DNA from: Brenneria izadpanahii
Lineage (GTDB): Bacteria > Pseudomonadota > Gammaproteobacteria > Enterobacterales > Enterobacteriaceae
Length of the DNA stretch: 64,000 bases
Reading direction: 5' to 3'
Assembly: GCF_017569925.1 (NCBI RefSeq)
Contig: NZ_CP050854.1
Coordinates: 2,046,001-2,110,000 of the forward strand
Part shown: piece after piece, positions 41,519-52,560 of the stretch
Layout of the letters: the number at the start of each line of letters is the position of its first letter
Numbering within the stretch: position 1 is the stretch's first letter
Notes under the pieces: generated by a model
Told to the model about the DNA's origin: nothing
What the model saw: the letters and a program-made list of their open reading frames with translations, nothing else
Databases searched by the model: none
Translations under genes and position numbers: made by a program

Positions 41519-43798
41519 ATGAATCGAATATCCGTGAGCGCCATCGCTATTGCTGCGATCCTTGGCATTTTACCGTTGTTGATGTTGCCGCAAATTCCTT
41601 CAGGCACTGCGTTATGGGGCGGAATGCTTCTATCGGTAATGACGGGGATGAGAGCCCGCCGTTGCGCATTGCGGTTCATGGCGATCGTGCTGTTCAGTTT
41701 TTGCTGGTCGGGATTAACGGCGCAGGCGCTGCTGCAACAAATCGAGCAGGTGACGCAGCGCGCAGTCAATGCGGTGGTGACGATTAATAGCATCCGCTTC
41801 GCCGAAGCTGATGATTCTTGGGCGATTATCAGACTGGAGAAAATAGGCCGGCGCTGGGTATATCCCCCGCTGTATGCCCAGGTGATGTTGCCCCCCGATA
41901 TGCAAAACTGGTGCGGGGGACAACGCTGGCGGATCGCCGCCAATTTTCGTCCTGTACACAGCCGCCTGAATCAGGGGGGATTCGACAGCCAGCGTTGGGC
42001 GGTCGCGAAACGCCAGCCGCTATCAGGACGAATAACGGCAGCCCAGGTCATAGACGCATCCTGCGATCTGCGTCAGCGTATTATTTCTCATGCCGAACAG
42101 CGGATAATGTCGCTGCCGTGGCGCGCTATTTTGCTGGCGCTGGCGTTCGGTGAAATGAAAACGGTGAGCGCTGAAACAAAAATTACGCTGCAGAAAACCG
42201 GCACCATGCACCTGATGGCGATTTCCGGGCTGCATATTGCGCTTGCCGCGTTATTTGGCTGGGGCGTAGCAAGAGCCGTGCAATATTTTCTTCCCGTTCA
42301 TCGCATTGGTTACCGTTTCCCGCTATTCGTCAGCGGATTGGTTTCGTGGGCGTATGTGTGGCTTGCCGGCGGCAATCCGCCTGCGGTAAGAGCGGCGTTG
42401 GCGCTTAGCGTATGGATTCTGCTGAGAACGAACGGCGTTATATGTTCGTCATGGCAGGTATGGCTGTGGTGTATCGCGCTCATTTTAGCGTTCGATCCGC
42501 TTAGCGTGTTGTCTGATAGTTTCTGGCTTTCCTGCCTCGCGGTAGCCTCACTGATTTTTTGGTTTCAATGGGCGCCCTTACCGCAACGTTGCCAACGCGG
42601 TTTCTCTTGGTGCTGGCTACGCTGGCTGCATTTGCAGGGGGGAATGACGCTATTGTTGATGCCGCTGCAAATCGGCATATTTCACGGTTTCAGCCTGACG
42701 TCTTTGCCGGCGAATCTATGGGCGATACCCATCGTCTCATTCGTTACTACGCCCTTAGTGCTTTTGGCGTTACCCACGATGTACGTCACCGGGTTGGATT
42801 ATTGGCTGTGGCGGCTGGCCGATGTGTCGCTGAGAGCGGTGTTCGCGCCCCTGACCATGATGCGGGCCGGCTGGATTGATCTTGATGATTCCTTGCTTAT
42901 TGGCGGCATCGCCGGTTGGCTGTGCGTTGTGATCTGGCGTTTTGCCTGGTGGCGCGGTTATCCCGCCAGCGTCGTCAGCTTAATTATTGTTCTGGCGATG
43001 TTTCGTATGAAGAGCGAACAGCCGAACTGGCGGGTCGATATGCTGGATGTGGGCCATGGACTCGCTGTGGTTATCGAGCGCAATGGGAAAGCGATTTTGT
43101 ATGATACGGGAAATCGCTGGGACGGCGGCGACATGGCGACGAAAGAGATATTACCCTACCTGCGCTGGCGTGGCTTAATCGTGGATAAAATTATGTTAAG
43201 TCATAGCCATAGGGATCATATCGGCGGGTTGGCGGTATTGAAATCCGCCTATCCGTCGGCGGAGATTTTCAGCGCATTCAGACAAGCCGGTCACCAGCCT
43301 TGCCGGCAGGGGACTCAATGGGTCTGGCAGGGGCTGACCTTTACTGTTTTGTGGCCGGCCGCTGCGGCGATCGTCGCTGAGAACAATGATTCCTGCGTAG
43401 TGCGCATTGATGATGGCAGATACCGCGTGTTGTTGACCGGTGATATTGAGTCAGAAACGGAACAAAACCTGGTTAGACGGCAGAGAAATGCGCTGACGGC
43501 GGATTTGTTACAAATTCCCCATCATGGCAGCGGCAGTTCATCTTCCCCGCCTTTTATCCGCGCGGTGAATGCGCAACGCATCATCTCTTCCAGCGCACGC
43601 TATAATCCGTGGCGGCTGCCGGCGGCAAAAATTGTGGCGCGGTATCGCCAGTACGGCTATGAGTGGATCGATACGGCGACGTCAGGGCAACTTAGCGTAC
43701 GTTTTTTCAACGACTCCTGGCATATATTACGCTTCCGGGAGCAATTATCGTCCCGCTGGTATCATCAGTGGTTTGGCGTAAAGCGGTATAATGAGTAA
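41519..43798 (+). CDS. ycaI: ComEC family DNA internalisation-related protein (YcaI)
   Basis: 759-residue inner-membrane protein with an N-terminal soluble loop domain (DUF4131, about 60-170), a competence membrane core (about 200-490; [38 protein letters not shown]) and a C-terminal metallo-beta-lactamase-like domain. The last has [30 protein letters not shown] near 561 and [15 protein letters not shown]. It forms the channel for single-stranded DNA in competent bacteria; in E. coli it supports DNA use as nutrient. The end overlaps an alternative upstream msbA start, and the true msbA start follows by 37 bases, so it is probably co-transcribed with msbA-lpxK. Confidence 0.93.
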   Translation: MNRISVSAIAIAAILGILPLLMLPQIPSGTALWGGMLLSVMTGMRARRCALRFMAIVLFSFCWSGLTAQALLQQIEQVTQRAVNAVVTINSIRFAEADDSWAIIRLEKIGRRWVYPPLYAQVMLPPDMQNWCGGQRWRIAANFRPVHSRLNQGGFDSQRWAVAKRQPLSGRITAAQVIDASCDLRQRIISHAEQRIMSLPWRAILLALAFGEMKTVSAETKITLQKTGTMHLMAISGLHIALAALFGWGVARAVQYFLPVHRIGYRFPLFVSGLVSWAYVWLAGGNPPAVRAALALSVWILLRTNGVICSSWQVWLWCIALILAFDPLSVLSDSFWLSCLAVASLIFWFQWAPLPQRCQRGFSWCWLRWLHLQGGMTLLLMPLQIGIFHGFSLTSLPANLWAIPIVSFVTTPLVLLALPTMYVTGLDYWLWRLADVSLRAVFAPLTMMRAGWIDLDDSLLIGGIAGWLCVVIWRFAWWRGYPASVVSLIIVLAMFRMKSEQPNWRVDMLDVGHGLAVVIERNGKAILYDTGNRWDGGDMATKEILPYLRWRGLIVDKIMLSHSHRDHIGGLAVLKSAYPSAEIFSAFRQAGHQPCRQGTQWVWQGLTFTVLWPAAAAIVAENNDSCVVRIDDGRYRVLLTGDIESETEQNLVRRQRNALTADLLQIPHHGSGSSSSPPFIRAVNAQRIISSSARYNPWRLPAAKIVARYRQYGYEWIDTATSGQLSVRFFNDSWHILRFREQLSSRWYHQWFGVKRYNE

Positions 43799-43835
43799 AA
43801 TAGGCGGCTATTTCTTATGGGCTCAGGTTTATTGC

Positions 43836-45584
43836 ATGCTGAATGATAAAGATCTCTCCACCTGGCAGACATTTCGTCGCCTATGGCCGATGATCTCTCC
43901 TTTTAAAACGGGGCTAATTGCAGCCGCGATCGCGCTGGTTGTTAATGCGGCCGGCGATACGTTAATGTTATCTCTGCTCAAACCGTTACTGGATGAAGGG
44001 TTTGGCAAAACCGATCGTTCCGTGTTGATTTGGATGCCGCTGGTAGTGATTGGATTGATGCTGATGCGCGGCGCATCGGGTTTCGTTTCAAGCTACTGTG
44101 TCGCCTGGGTGTCCGGGAAAGTGGTTATGGGTATGCGCCGCCGCCTGTTTAACCACATTATGGGAATGCCGGTTACCTTTTTTGACCAGCAATCAACGGG
44201 GACGCTCTTATCCCGAATTACTTATGATTCCGAACAGGTTGCCGCGTCATCGTCAAATGCCTTAATTACGGTTGTCAGGGAAGGGGCGTCCATCATCGGC
44301 CTCTTCATTCTAATGTTTTATTACAGCTGGCAGTTATCGATCATCCTGATTGTCATCGCGCCGATTGTGTCGGTGGCTATCCGGGTCGTTTCCAAGCGCT
44401 TTCGCGATATCAGCAAAAATATGCAGGATACGATGGGACAGGTGACGACCAGCGCGGAGCAGATGCTAAAGGGGCACAAAGAGGTATTGATTTTCGGCGG
44501 TCAGGACGTTGAAGCTCAGCGGTTTAATAAAGTCAGTAACCGTATGCGCCGCCAGGGGATGAAACTGGTGTCTACCTCTTCCATTTCCGATCCCATCATC
44601 CAGCTGATCGCTTCACTGGCGCTGGCCTTTGTGTTGTACGCCGCCAGCTTTCCCAGCGTGATGGAAACCCTGACGGCAGGGACGATTACGGTGGTCTTTT
44701 CATCAATGATTGCGCTGATGCGGCCGCTAAAATCGCTGACTAACGTCAACGCTCAGTTTCAACGCGGCATGGCGGCCTGTCAGACTCTGTTTGCCATTTT
44801 GGACATGGAGCAGGAAAAAGATACCGGCACGCTGGAGATTGGCCGCGCCAAAGGCGATCTGGAATTCCGCAACGTCGATTTTGCCTATGCGGGCAGGGAT
44901 AATCTGACGCTGAAAAACGTCAGTCTGCATATTCCGCCGGGTAAAACCGTCGCGCTGGTCGGTCGTTCAGGATCGGGCAAATCAACCATCGCTAATTTGA
45001 TCACCCGTTTCTATGATATCCAATCCGGCGAAATTCTGCTGGATGGGCACGACCTGCGCGAATATTCGCTGGCGTCCCTGCGCAGCCAGGTTGCGCTGGT
45101 GTCGCAGAACGTACACCTGTTTAATGACACGATAGCCAATAATATCGCCTATGCCTGCAATGACCGCTATAGCCGTGAAGAGATCGAGCGGGCGGCGAAA
45201 ATGGCGCACGCCATGGACTTCATCAGTACGATGGAAAATGGGCTGGACACCATGATCGGTGAAAACGGCGTTTTGCTTTCCGGCGGGCAGCGCCAGCGCG
45301 TTGCTATCGCGCGTGCATTACTGCGTGATTGTCCTATCCTGGTGTTGGATGAAGCCACCTCTGCGCTGGATACGGAATCGGAGCGGGCTATCCAATCCGC
45401 GCTGGACGAATTGCAAAAAGATCGTACCGCGTTGGTTATCGCACACCGGTTGTCCACCATTGAAAAAGCTGACGAAATACTGGTTGTTGAAGATGGGCGC
45501 ATTATCGAACGCGGCGAGCACTCCGAACTGCTGGCGAAGAACGGCGCCTATGCCCAATTATACAAAATGCAGTTTGGCGAATGA
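43836..45584 (+). CDS. msbA: Lipid A ABC transporter MsbA (ATP-binding/permease)
   Basis: Homodimeric flippase that moves core-lipid A across the inner membrane. 582 residues from ATG 43836 ([20 protein letters not shown]), the same length as E. coli MsbA. Six-helix membrane domain to about residue 320, then an ATPase with Walker [10 protein letters not shown] near 375, [16 protein letters not shown] near 480 and Walker [16 protein letters not shown] near 500. Two in-frame starts further upstream are not conserved. It overlaps lpxK by four bases. Confidence 0.97.
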   Translation: MLNDKDLSTWQTFRRLWPMISPFKTGLIAAAIALVVNAAGDTLMLSLLKPLLDEGFGKTDRSVLIWMPLVVIGLMLMRGASGFVSSYCVAWVSGKVVMGMRRRLFNHIMGMPVTFFDQQSTGTLLSRITYDSEQVAASSSNALITVVREGASIIGLFILMFYYSWQLSIILIVIAPIVSVAIRVVSKRFRDISKNMQDTMGQVTTSAEQMLKGHKEVLIFGGQDVEAQRFNKVSNRMRRQGMKLVSTSSISDPIIQLIASLALAFVLYAASFPSVMETLTAGTITVVFSSMIALMRPLKSLTNVNAQFQRGMAACQTLFAILDMEQEKDTGTLEIGRAKGDLEFRNVDFAYAGRDNLTLKNVSLHIPPGKTVALVGRSGSGKSTIANLITRFYDIQSGEILLDGHDLREYSLASLRSQVALVSQNVHLFNDTIANNIAYACNDRYSREEIERAAKMAHAMDFISTMENGLDTMIGENGVLLSGGQRQRVAIARALLRDCPILVLDEATSALDTESERAIQSALDELQKDRTALVIAHRLSTIEKADEILVVEDGRIIERGEHSELLAKNGAYAQLYKMQFGE

Positions 45585-46567
45585 TTGAGCGTATCTGGTC
45601 GGGGCGTTCGCCGCTATATCTGCTATTGATACCCCTGTCGGCGTTATACGGGCTGATCGCTTTTCTGATACGTCAGAGTTACCGCCGGGGGTGGCGAAAA
45701 AGCTGGCGCGCGCCGGTGCCGGTTATTGTGGTGGGGAACCTGACGGCGGGAGGCAATGGTAAAACGCCGGTCGTTATCTGGTTGGTGGAGCAACTACAGC
45801 GGAAAGGACTCCGGGTCGGCGTGGTTTCCCGCGGTTACGGCGGCAAAGCGGAACATTACCCGCTGCTGGTTGATGATTCTGTAACCACGGCGCAGGCCGG
45901 CGATGAGCCGGTGCTGATTTATCAGCGGACCGGCGCGCCGGTCGCCGTGGCTCCGCAGCGTCGTCTGGCGGTAGAGGCCTTACTGGCGCGCTATCCGTTG
46001 GATATGGTGATCACCGATGACGGATTACAGCATTATGCGCTAGCTCGTGATATTGAGCTGGTCGTGGTTGACGGCATCCGGCGCTTTGGCAATGGCTGGT
46101 GGCTGCCGGCCGGTCCGATGCGTGAACGGGAAAGCCGGTTGCGTTCGGTGGATGCGGTTATCGTAAACGGCGGCGCAGCCGGGGCTGGAGAAATCGCGAT
46201 GCGCCTGACGTCGGGAATGGCGGTTAACCTGCTTTCCGGAGAAAAACGCCCGGTAAAACAGTTGCAAAATGTGGTGGCGATGGCGGGCATTGGTTACCCT
46301 CAACGCTTTTTTACTACGCTGCGCGAAGCCGGTGTGAATATTTCGCGTGAAGTGGCGTTTGCCGATCACCAAAGTTATCAGCCGGAACAACTCAAACCGC
46401 TGACCGACGATGAACGGCAACCACTATTAATGACAGAAAAAGATGCGGTTAAATGCAGGGCATTCGCCAGCCGGAACTGGTGGTATCTGCCGGTCGATGC
46501 GGTACTGGCCGAACCCCAGGCCGCACAATTGATCGGCCGGCTGGAAGCGCTGTCGGGTAAGCATTAA
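45581..46567 (+). CDS. lpxK: Tetraacyldisaccharide 4'-kinase
   Basis: Phosphorylates the 4' position of the lipid A precursor at the inner membrane. 328 residues with an N-terminal hydrophobic helix ([17 protein letters not shown]) and a P-loop [12 protein letters not shown] near 52-63. [38 protein letters not shown] and [13 protein letters not shown] are all family signatures. Start ATG overlaps the msbA stop (ATGA). In E. coli ycaQ follows; here the next gene is ycaR. Confidence 0.97.
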   Translation: MIERIWSGRSPLYLLLIPLSALYGLIAFLIRQSYRRGWRKSWRAPVPVIVVGNLTAGGNGKTPVVIWLVEQLQRKGLRVGVVSRGYGGKAEHYPLLVDDSVTTAQAGDEPVLIYQRTGAPVAVAPQRRLAVEALLARYPLDMVITDDGLQHYALARDIELVVVDGIRRFGNGWWLPAGPMRERESRLRSVDAVIVNGGAAGAGEIAMRLTSGMAVNLLSGEKRPVKQLQNVVAMAGIGYPQRFFTTLREAGVNISREVAFADHQSYQPEQLKPLTDDERQPLLMTEKDAVKCRAFASRNWWYLPVDAVLAEPQAAQLIGRLEALSGKH

Positions 46568-46666
46568 CCGACGCGGAGAGACGGACCGTATTTGTTATAA
46601 CGATATCTGATGAATGTCGAACTGCGGCGGAGCGGAGATTGCGCGAAGCAGTGAAGCCCGCGCGAC

Positions 46667-46692
46667 GGCAGCTTGAAAGATGAAGGGTATAT
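46667..46692 (+). repeat. Short dispersed intergenic repeat, copy 1
   Basis: GCAGCTTGAAAGATGAAGGG, followed by TATA, upstream of ycaR. A near-identical copy lies upstream of gloC (59907-59933). It resembles an abundant Serratia/Yersinia/Photorhabdus intergenic sequence, as far as I recall (reverse form TACCCTTCATCTTTCAAGCT). Confidence 0.6.
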
Positions 46693-46721
46693 AACCTTGT
46701 TAGCTTCTTGATGGAGGAAGC

Positions 46722-46904
46722 ATGGATCACCGTTTACTTGAAATTGTTGCTTGTCCGGTATGTAACGGACGCTTGTACTTTAATAAAGAAAAACTGGAAC
46801 TGATATGCAAGGTAGATGGTCTGGCTTATCCGGTGCGCGACGGCATTCCGGTGTTGTTGGAACATGAGGCGCGCACGCTAGGGGCTGACGAGATTACACA
46901 ATGA
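46722..46904 (+). CDS. ycaR: Trm112-like protein YcaR
   Basis: 60-residue zinc-ribbon-like protein of the Trm112/YcaR family (UPF0434). It starts [20 protein letters not shown] with Cys11 and Cys14, has a third cysteine in ELICKVD, and continues [15 protein letters not shown]. The fold binds zinc in related proteins; the bacterial role is unclear. Good Shine-Dalgarno (GGAGGAAGC). It overlaps kdsB by four bases and is co-translated with it. Confidence 0.95.
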   Translation: MDHRLLEIVACPVCNGRLYFNKEKLELICKVDGLAYPVRDGIPVLLEHEARTLGADEITQ

Positions 46905-47656
46905 ACTTCACAGTCATTATCCCGGCGCGTTTCGCTTCAAGCCGTCTGCCGGGGAAACCGCTGGCGGATATCAACGGAAAACCGATGATTGTGCACGTAA
47001 TGGAACGTGCGCTGGAGTCGGGCGCCCAGCGTGTTATTGTGGCGACCGATCATCCGGATGTGCAGACCGTCGTCAGTCAGTCTGGCGGCGAGGTCTGTTT
47101 GACGCGCGCGGACCACAATTCCGGAACGGAACGCCTGGCCGAAGTTATTGAACGCTACGGATTTTCCGACGATGAGATCATCGTGAACGTTCAAGGCGAC
47201 GAGCCGCTGATACCTCCCGTAATCGTTCGTCAGGTCGCCGAGAATCTATCGACCTGCCGAGCAGGCATGGCAACGCTGGCCGTACCGATTGAAACCAGCG
47301 AAGAAGCGTTTAATCCCAATGCGGTTAAAGTGGTGACGGATGCGGAAGGGTATGCGCTGTATTTTTCCCGTGCGACGATCCCCTGGGAACGCGAGCGCTT
47401 TGCCCACGCGCGCGATAGCATCGGCGATCACTTTTTACGGCATATCGGCATCTATGCCTATCGGGCGGGTTTTGTGCGCCGTTATGTCAGTTGGGCGCCC
47501 AGCCGGCTTGAACAAATTGAGCTGCTGGAGCAGCTTCGCGTCTTATGGTACGGCGAGAAAATCCACGTTGCGGTGGCGAAAGCCATTCCCAGCGTGGGCG
47601 TTGATACGCCGGAAGATTTGGCCCGCGTACGTGAAGCGATGGCGAGACTGCGATAG
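46901..47656 (+). CDS. kdsB: 3-deoxy-manno-octulosonate cytidylyltransferase
   Basis: Activates KDO with CTP to CMP-KDO for lipopolysaccharide inner core. 251 residues with nucleotide-binding [31 protein letters not shown] (metal-binding Asp), [14 protein letters not shown] and [11 protein letters not shown]. The ATG start overlaps the ycaR stop. No defect seen. Confidence 0.97.
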   Translation: MNFTVIIPARFASSRLPGKPLADINGKPMIVHVMERALESGAQRVIVATDHPDVQTVVSQSGGEVCLTRADHNSGTERLAEVIERYGFSDDEIIVNVQGDEPLIPPVIVRQVAENLSTCRAGMATLAVPIETSEEAFNPNAVKVVTDAEGYALYFSRATIPWERERFAHARDSIGDHFLRHIGIYAYRAGFVRRYVSWAPSRLEQIELLEQLRVLWYGEKIHVAVAKAIPSVGVDTPEDLARVREAMARLR

Positions 47657-47663
47657 TTTGTGT

Positions 47664-47686
47664 GTTGGCGGCGTTCGGCTGCCAAC
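47664..47686 (+). terminator. Hairpin after kdsB
   Basis: GTTGGCGGC and GCTGCCAAC pair over 9 bp (one G-T) around GTTCG, directly after the stop codon; no T-run, so possibly a 3' end stabiliser rather than a terminator. Confidence 0.5.
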
Positions 47687-47866
47687 ATCGTCCAGCCTGA
47701 TAATGACATACTCCGCCTGCTTTTCTTCTCCGCCTGCATATCAGGCGTTACCGCCGCCAATGTTTCTCTCGATCCGCCTTTCTTTGATCTGTATTGAAGA
47801 AATTACCCTTGGCTAATCGCATGATTGAACGTTGAGCGATTCTGCTAAGCAGAGGTCTGGCTATTT

Positions 47867-48760
47867 ATGGAACAATTAAAAGCTGAATTAAGTACCGTAC
47901 TTGGGGAAAGCCTGAGTCGGCTTGAGCGTGTGAGCGAGCAGCCTTACGCGCATCTATATGCTTTGTATGATAAGGAAGGCAATGCGATCCCTTTATTAGC
48001 CAAAAGCTATGTTTGTCAGGGCGTGGCGCAGCAAGAGGCTTATAAGCTTTCCATGCTGGCGAGAGAAGGGGACGTGCGGCTTCCTACGGTATATGGTCTG
48101 GTGATTACTCAGCAATCGCCCTATAAAGAATTGTTGCTGATCGAGCGTCTGCGCGGCGTTTCCGTTGAAGCGCCGACCCGTACAGCGCAGCGTTGGCGAT
48201 TGCTGATGGATCAGATTGTGGAAAATGTGCTGGCCTGGCATCGCATTGATAGCCACGGTTGCGTCGGCTCTGTGGACAGTACGCAGGAGAATAACTGGTT
48301 TAACTGGTATCAACAGCGCCTGGAGGTTTTGTGGTCAACGCTGCTCAATATTAGCGCGCCGTTATTGACGCAGGAAGATCGCAGCCTGCTTTACCGCTCC
48401 CGTCAGTGCCTGCCAGCTTTATTTGATGATTTCAACGATAGCTGCGTGCTGGTGCACGGCAATCTCTCTTTACGCAGCATGCTGAAAGATTCACGCAGCG
48501 ATCAACTGCTGGCGATGATTAATCCAGGCGTAATGCTGTGGGCTCCCAGAGAGTACGAACTGCTGCGCTTGTGTGAACCGGGCATGCCGGAGCAACTGTT
48601 ATATCATTATCTCAGCAAAGCGCCGGTTGCCGAGTCATTTGTATATCGCCGCTGGCTATATGTCATCTGGGAGGCGATAGCCCGTTATATCCACACCGGC
48701 CAGTTGGATCGGCGGCTATTCGATATTGCCTCGCAGGAGTTGTCTCCCTGGCTGGAATAG
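47867..48760 (+). CDS. ycbJ: YcbJ family protein (phosphotransferase-like fold)
   Basis: 297 residues corresponding to E. coli YcbJ: LLIERLRGVSVEAPTRTAQRW, NVLAWHRIDSHGCVGSVDSTQENNWF, SCVLVHGNLSLRSMLKDSRS and APREYELLRL. The VHGNL segment followed by later acidic residues resembles the catalytic loop (H-G-D/N) of aminoglycoside phosphotransferase-like kinases, but the usual Asp is Asn here. Activity is unknown and may be absent. It stands alone between kdsB and convergent elyC. Confidence 0.9.
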   Translation: MEQLKAELSTVLGESLSRLERVSEQPYAHLYALYDKEGNAIPLLAKSYVCQGVAQQEAYKLSMLAREGDVRLPTVYGLVITQQSPYKELLLIERLRGVSVEAPTRTAQRWRLLMDQIVENVLAWHRIDSHGCVGSVDSTQENNWFNWYQQRLEVLWSTLLNISAPLLTQEDRSLLYRSRQCLPALFDDFNDSCVLVHGNLSLRSMLKDSRSDQLLAMINPGVMLWAPREYELLRLCEPGMPEQLLYHYLSKAPVAESFVYRRWLYVIWEAIARYIHTGQLDRRLFDIASQELSPWLE

Positions 48761-48773
48761 CGGGCATACCGCC

Positions 48774-49571
48774 TTATTGAGCCGGCGTATCCTGCTTGGG
48801 GCTGACGCCTTTCATACTTTGCCAGATTCGCCCCAGCGTCTCGTACCATGCCCGCTCGCTATGCGACAGCGCATACGCCGACGGCAAGATTTTCTCCCAT
48901 GGGTTGAGCGCCGTGGTGATCGCCATTTGATTGGCGGGAGCGGGGATAGGGTTCAATCCCTGCGCATGGAAAAAACGCAGCGCCCGGGGCAGATGGCTCG
49001 CCGACGTCACCAGCAGGAACGGTTGTTTCCCCACCACTTTTGCCGTGCTGATGGCTTCTTCCTCCGTATCTCTGGGCGTGTCCAACGTCAGAATATCTTG
49101 CGCCGGAACGCCCAGGCTTTCAGCAACCAGAGCCGATGTTTTCGCGCTGGTGACCGGATTACCCTGTGCCGCGGCGCCGGTAAAAATCATTTTTGCGCCG
49201 GGATTGGCGTGATAAAGCCGGATGCCTTCCGTTACGCGCGGCAGGCTGTTATTGATAAGATTGGAACTTGGCGCCCACTCCGGGTTATAGGTGTATCCGC
49301 CGCCCAGCACTACAATATAATCAACTTTAGGTTGGTCAGTCTGGTCTGATTGCCAGGTTGGATATTGCGTTTCCAAAGGCAATAAAAGCCGATCGGCGAC
49401 GGGCTGAACGCTGATCAGCAGCAGCGTCAGCCAACTTGCTAAAATCAGCGTCTTACCACCGCGCTGCCAGCGAGTGAATCCTATTAATAACAAACCAATA
49501 CCCATCAATAGCAAAAGCATTGGGAGTGGCTGCAACAGGCTGCCGATAACCTTTTTAATGATAAACGACAT
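48774..49571 (-). CDS. elyC: Envelope biogenesis factor ElyC
   Basis: Inner-membrane DUF218 protein of 265 residues with two N-terminal hydrophobic helices (LLQPLPMLLLLMGIGLLLIGF; TLILASWLTLLLISV) and a periplasmic DUF218 domain. Motifs are VDYIVVLGGGYTYNPEWAPS, NSLPRVTEGIRLY and PFLLVTSASHLPRALRFF. In E. coli it is needed for peptidoglycan assembly at low temperature and lipid carrier balance. I chose ATG 49571 (MSFIIKKVIG) over 49613 by similarity to relatives. Confidence 0.93.
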   Translation of the reverse strand: MSFIIKKVIGSLLQPLPMLLLLMGIGLLLIGFTRWQRGGKTLILASWLTLLLISVQPVADRLLLPLETQYPTWQSDQTDQPKVDYIVVLGGGYTYNPEWAPSSNLINNSLPRVTEGIRLYHANPGAKMIFTGAAAQGNPVTSAKTSALVAESLGVPAQDILTLDTPRDTEEEAISTAKVVGKQPFLLVTSASHLPRALRFFHAQGLNPIPAPANQMAITTALNPWEKILPSAYALSHSERAWYETLGRIWQSMKGVSPKQDTPAQ

Positions 49572-49743
49572 AAAATTATGTTCCTTTTGGGTGAAAAAAC
49601 CGCATCCGGGCAAATATCATAGGGTAAGACGATTTATTCTAAGTCAGCCTGTGCCAAAATAGCAGTTTCAACGAAGTCCGGCGTATTGGATTGCCATGCG
49701 TTTTTCATTCGCTTTAACTATCATGACGCGGAACCTTTGACCG

Positions 49744-50529
49744 ATGCAGGATCGCAATTTTAACGATATCGCTGAAAAGTTTGCCCAAAATATTTACGGC
49801 ACCACCAAGGGGAAACTAAGGCAGGCGGTGTTATGGCAGGATCTCAGCGGTCTGCTGGCGCAGTTTCCCGACCGTCCCTTGAAGATTCTGGATGCCGGCG
49901 GGGGTGAGGGGCATCTGGCCTGTCGTTTGGCGGCTTTAGGACATCAGGTATTGTTGTGTGATTTGTCAGATGAGATGATTCAGCGTGCCAAAAATGCCGC
50001 GATTGCGCAAAATGTGAGCCATAACATGCGTTTTGTACAATGCGCCGCGCAGGATATCGGGCAGTATATGGAAAGTCCCGCCGATCTGATATTGTTTCAC
50101 GCGGTGCTGGAATGGGTGGCTCAACCTCAGCAAGTGCTTAAAATATTGTATGATTGCTTATCGCCGGACGGCGTTTTATCTCTGATGTTCTATAACCGGC
50201 ATGGTCTGTTGATGCGTAACATGGTGTTGGGTAATTTTGCCTACGTGCAGGCCGGGATGCCGAAGCGCAAAAGGCGCTCGCTCTCTCCCGATCACCCGCT
50301 GGATCCGCAGCAGGTTTATGGCTGGCTTGATGAATTGGGGTTCTCCATAAGTGGAAAAACGGGCGTACGGGTGTTTCATGACTATTTGCAGAATAAGCAG
50401 CAGCAAAGTGATAATTTTGCCGAAATTCTTGAGCTTGAACAGCGTTATTGCCGGCAGGAACCCTTTGTGAGTCTGGGGCGTTATATCCATGTCATGGCGC
50501 ATAAAACCCATTTGAAGGATGCATTATGA
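49744..50529 (+). CDS. cmoM: tRNA 5-carboxymethoxyuridine methyltransferase
   Basis: Class I SAM methyltransferase (formerly SmtA) that methylates cmo5U34 of some tRNAs to mcmo5U. 261 residues: [22 protein letters not shown] binds SAM, followed by [27 protein letters not shown] and [19 protein letters not shown]. It begins the cmoM-mukFEB operon and overlaps mukF by four bases. Confidence 0.96.
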   Translation: MQDRNFNDIAEKFAQNIYGTTKGKLRQAVLWQDLSGLLAQFPDRPLKILDAGGGEGHLACRLAALGHQVLLCDLSDEMIQRAKNAAIAQNVSHNMRFVQCAAQDIGQYMESPADLILFHAVLEWVAQPQQVLKILYDCLSPDGVLSLMFYNRHGLLMRNMVLGNFAYVQAGMPKRKRRSLSPDHPLDPQQVYGWLDELGFSISGKTGVRVFHDYLQNKQQQSDNFAEILELEQRYCRQEPFVSLGRYIHVMAHKTHLKDAL

Positions 50530-51851
50530 GTGATTTTTCCCAGACTGTACCCGAACTGGTCGCCTGGGCACGAAAAAATGATTTTTCCCTTTCACTTCCC
50601 ACTGAACGACTGGCGTTTTTGCTGGCGATCGCGACACTGAATGGTGAGCGCATGGATGGTGAAATGAGCGAAGGCGAACTGGTTGACGCTTTTCGCCACG
50701 TCAGTCAGGGATTTGATCAAACGAATGAAACCATAACCGTGCGTGCCAATAATGCGATTAATGATTTGGTGCGTCAGCGGTTGCTCAATCGCTTTACCAG
50801 CGAATTGGCGGATGGCAATGCCATCTATCGCCTGACGCCGCTGGGGATTGGAATTACCGATTACTATATTCGTCAACGTGAGTTTTCAACGCTGCGTCTT
50901 TCCATGCAGCTCTCTATTGTGGCCCAGGAACTGAGCCGGGCGGCGGACGCCGCCGAAGAGGGCGGTGATGAGTTTCACTGGCACCGTAATGTCTTTGCGC
51001 CGCTGAAATATTCCGTCGCGGAAATTTTCGACAGCATCGATTTATCCCAGCGCCTGATGGACGAACAGCAGCAGGGGGTCAAAGACGATATCGCCGCGTT
51101 ACTGAATCAGGACTGGCGCACAGCGATCACCAGTTGTGAACAGCTGTTGACGGAAACGTCGGATACCCTGCGCGAGCTGCAGGATACGCTGGAAGCCGCC
51201 GGCGATAAATTACAGGCCAGTCTATTGAGCATCCAGGATGCTATTCTGAATAACGCGAGCAACCTGGAATTTGTCGATAAACTGGTCTTTGATCTGCAAA
51301 ATAAGCTTGACCGTATTGTCAGCTGGGGCCAGCAAACCATTGATTTATGGATTGGTTACGATCGTCATGTGCATAAATTTATCCGTACGGCCATTGATAT
51401 GGATAAAAACCGGGTGTTTGCGCAACGTCTGCGCCAGTCGGTGCAAAGTTACTTCGACAGCCCCTGGGCGTTAACCTTTGCCAATGCCGATCGCTTGTTG
51501 GATATGCGCGATGAGGAGTTGGCGTTGCGCAGTGATGAAGTCACCGGCGAATTACCTGAAGAGCTGGAGTATGAAGAGTTTAGCGAGATGCGGGAGCAAT
51601 TGATCGCGCTGGTGGAACAGGCCCTGCATAAGTATAAAGAACAGCAAATACCGCTTAACTTAAGCAAAGTGATGCGCGAGTATCTGGCGCAGTATCCCCG
51701 CTCACGGCACTTTGATGTTGCTCGAATCGTGGTCGACCAGGCGGTTCGTCTGGGTGTGGCCGAAGCAGATTTCACCGGATTGCCTGCGCTGTGGCAGGTA
51801 ATCAATGATTACGGAGCCAAGGTACAGGCCCATGTCATCGACAAATATTGA
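50526..51851 (+). CDS. mukF: Chromosome partition protein MukF (kleisin)
   Basis: Kleisin subunit of the MukBEF condensin-like complex. 441 residues with an N-terminal winged-helix dimerisation domain, a central helical/coiled-coil region (about 170-290) and a C-terminal winged helix that binds the MukB head. It recruits MukE. The acidic run [21 protein letters not shown] and the C-terminal [12 protein letters not shown] match E. coli MukF. The start overlaps cmoM; its end overlaps mukE by 20 bases. Confidence 0.96.
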   Translation: MSDFSQTVPELVAWARKNDFSLSLPTERLAFLLAIATLNGERMDGEMSEGELVDAFRHVSQGFDQTNETITVRANNAINDLVRQRLLNRFTSELADGNAIYRLTPLGIGITDYYIRQREFSTLRLSMQLSIVAQELSRAADAAEEGGDEFHWHRNVFAPLKYSVAEIFDSIDLSQRLMDEQQQGVKDDIAALLNQDWRTAITSCEQLLTETSDTLRELQDTLEAAGDKLQASLLSIQDAILNNASNLEFVDKLVFDLQNKLDRIVSWGQQTIDLWIGYDRHVHKFIRTAIDMDKNRVFAQRLRQSVQSYFDSPWALTFANADRLLDMRDEELALRSDEVTGELPEELEYEEFSEMREQLIALVEQALHKYKEQQIPLNLSKVMREYLAQYPRSRHFDVARIVVDQAVRLGVAEADFTGLPALWQVINDYGAKVQAHVIDKY

Positions 51852-52560
51852 ACAAAGCATGCCAGCTAAAATGGCGAAAGCGCTGTCGAATATGTTGTTT
51901 CCGGCTCTGGACAGCCAGTTACGCGCCGGTCGTCATATCGGGGTGGAAGAGTTGGAAAATCATGCCTTTCTGATGGATTTTCAGGAAGAGCTGGAGGAGT
52001 TTTACGGCCGCTATAATGTGGAGCTGATTCGGGCTCCGGAAGGTTTTTTCTACCTGCGGCCGCGCTCAACCACGCTGATCCCGCGCTCGGTTTTATCCGA
52101 GCTGGATATGATGGTGGGGAAAATCCTCTGCTATTTGTATCTCAGCCCGGAACGTTTGGCGCATGAAGGCATCTTCAGCCAGCAGGAGCTATATGAAGAG
52201 TTGCTCAGCCTGGCGGATGAAAACAAATTACTGAAGCTGGTTAACCAGCGTTCGACCGGTTCCGACCTGGATCGACAGAAGCTACAGGAAAAAGTGCGAA
52301 CTTCCCTTAACCGGCTGCGGCGGCTGGGGATGATTTACTTTATGAGCAGCGACAACAACAAATTTCGTATTACCGAATCGGTATTTCGGTTTGGCGCCGA
52401 TGTGCGCAGCGGCGACGATGCCCGTGAAGCGCAATTGCGGATGATCCGCGAAGGTGAAGCGATGCCTATCGAAAGCAGTCTGTCGCTGAAAGACGAAAAT
52501 GATGAGAACGGTCGCACAGATGATAGCCCGTCAGAGAGTGCTGAGGATGAACAGGAATGA
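51832..52560 (+). CDS. mukE: Chromosome partition protein MukE
   Basis: KITE-type winged-helix subunit that binds MukF and DNA. From ATG 51832 it has 242 residues ([20 protein letters not shown]), with near identity to E. coli in [40 protein letters not shown] and [19 protein letters not shown]. The C-terminal tail is acidic and variable. An in-frame ATG at 51805 is not conserved. It overlaps mukB by four bases. Confidence 0.96.
   Translation: MSSTNIEQSMPAKMAKALSNMLFPALDSQLRAGRHIGVEELENHAFLMDFQEELEEFYGRYNVELIRAPEGFFYLRPRSTTLIPRSVLSELDMMVGKILCYLYLSPERLAHEGIFSQQELYEELLSLADENKLLKLVNQRSTGSDLDRQKLQEKVRTSLNRLRRLGMIYFMSSDNNKFRITESVFRFGADVRSGDDAREAQLRMIREGEAMPIESSLSLKDENDENGRTDDSPSESAEDEQE

Noticed and set aside
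41236..41943. 235-codon reverse frame over the comEC start
   Set aside because: Overlaps the tmaR terminator and the certain comEC N terminus; no coding support.
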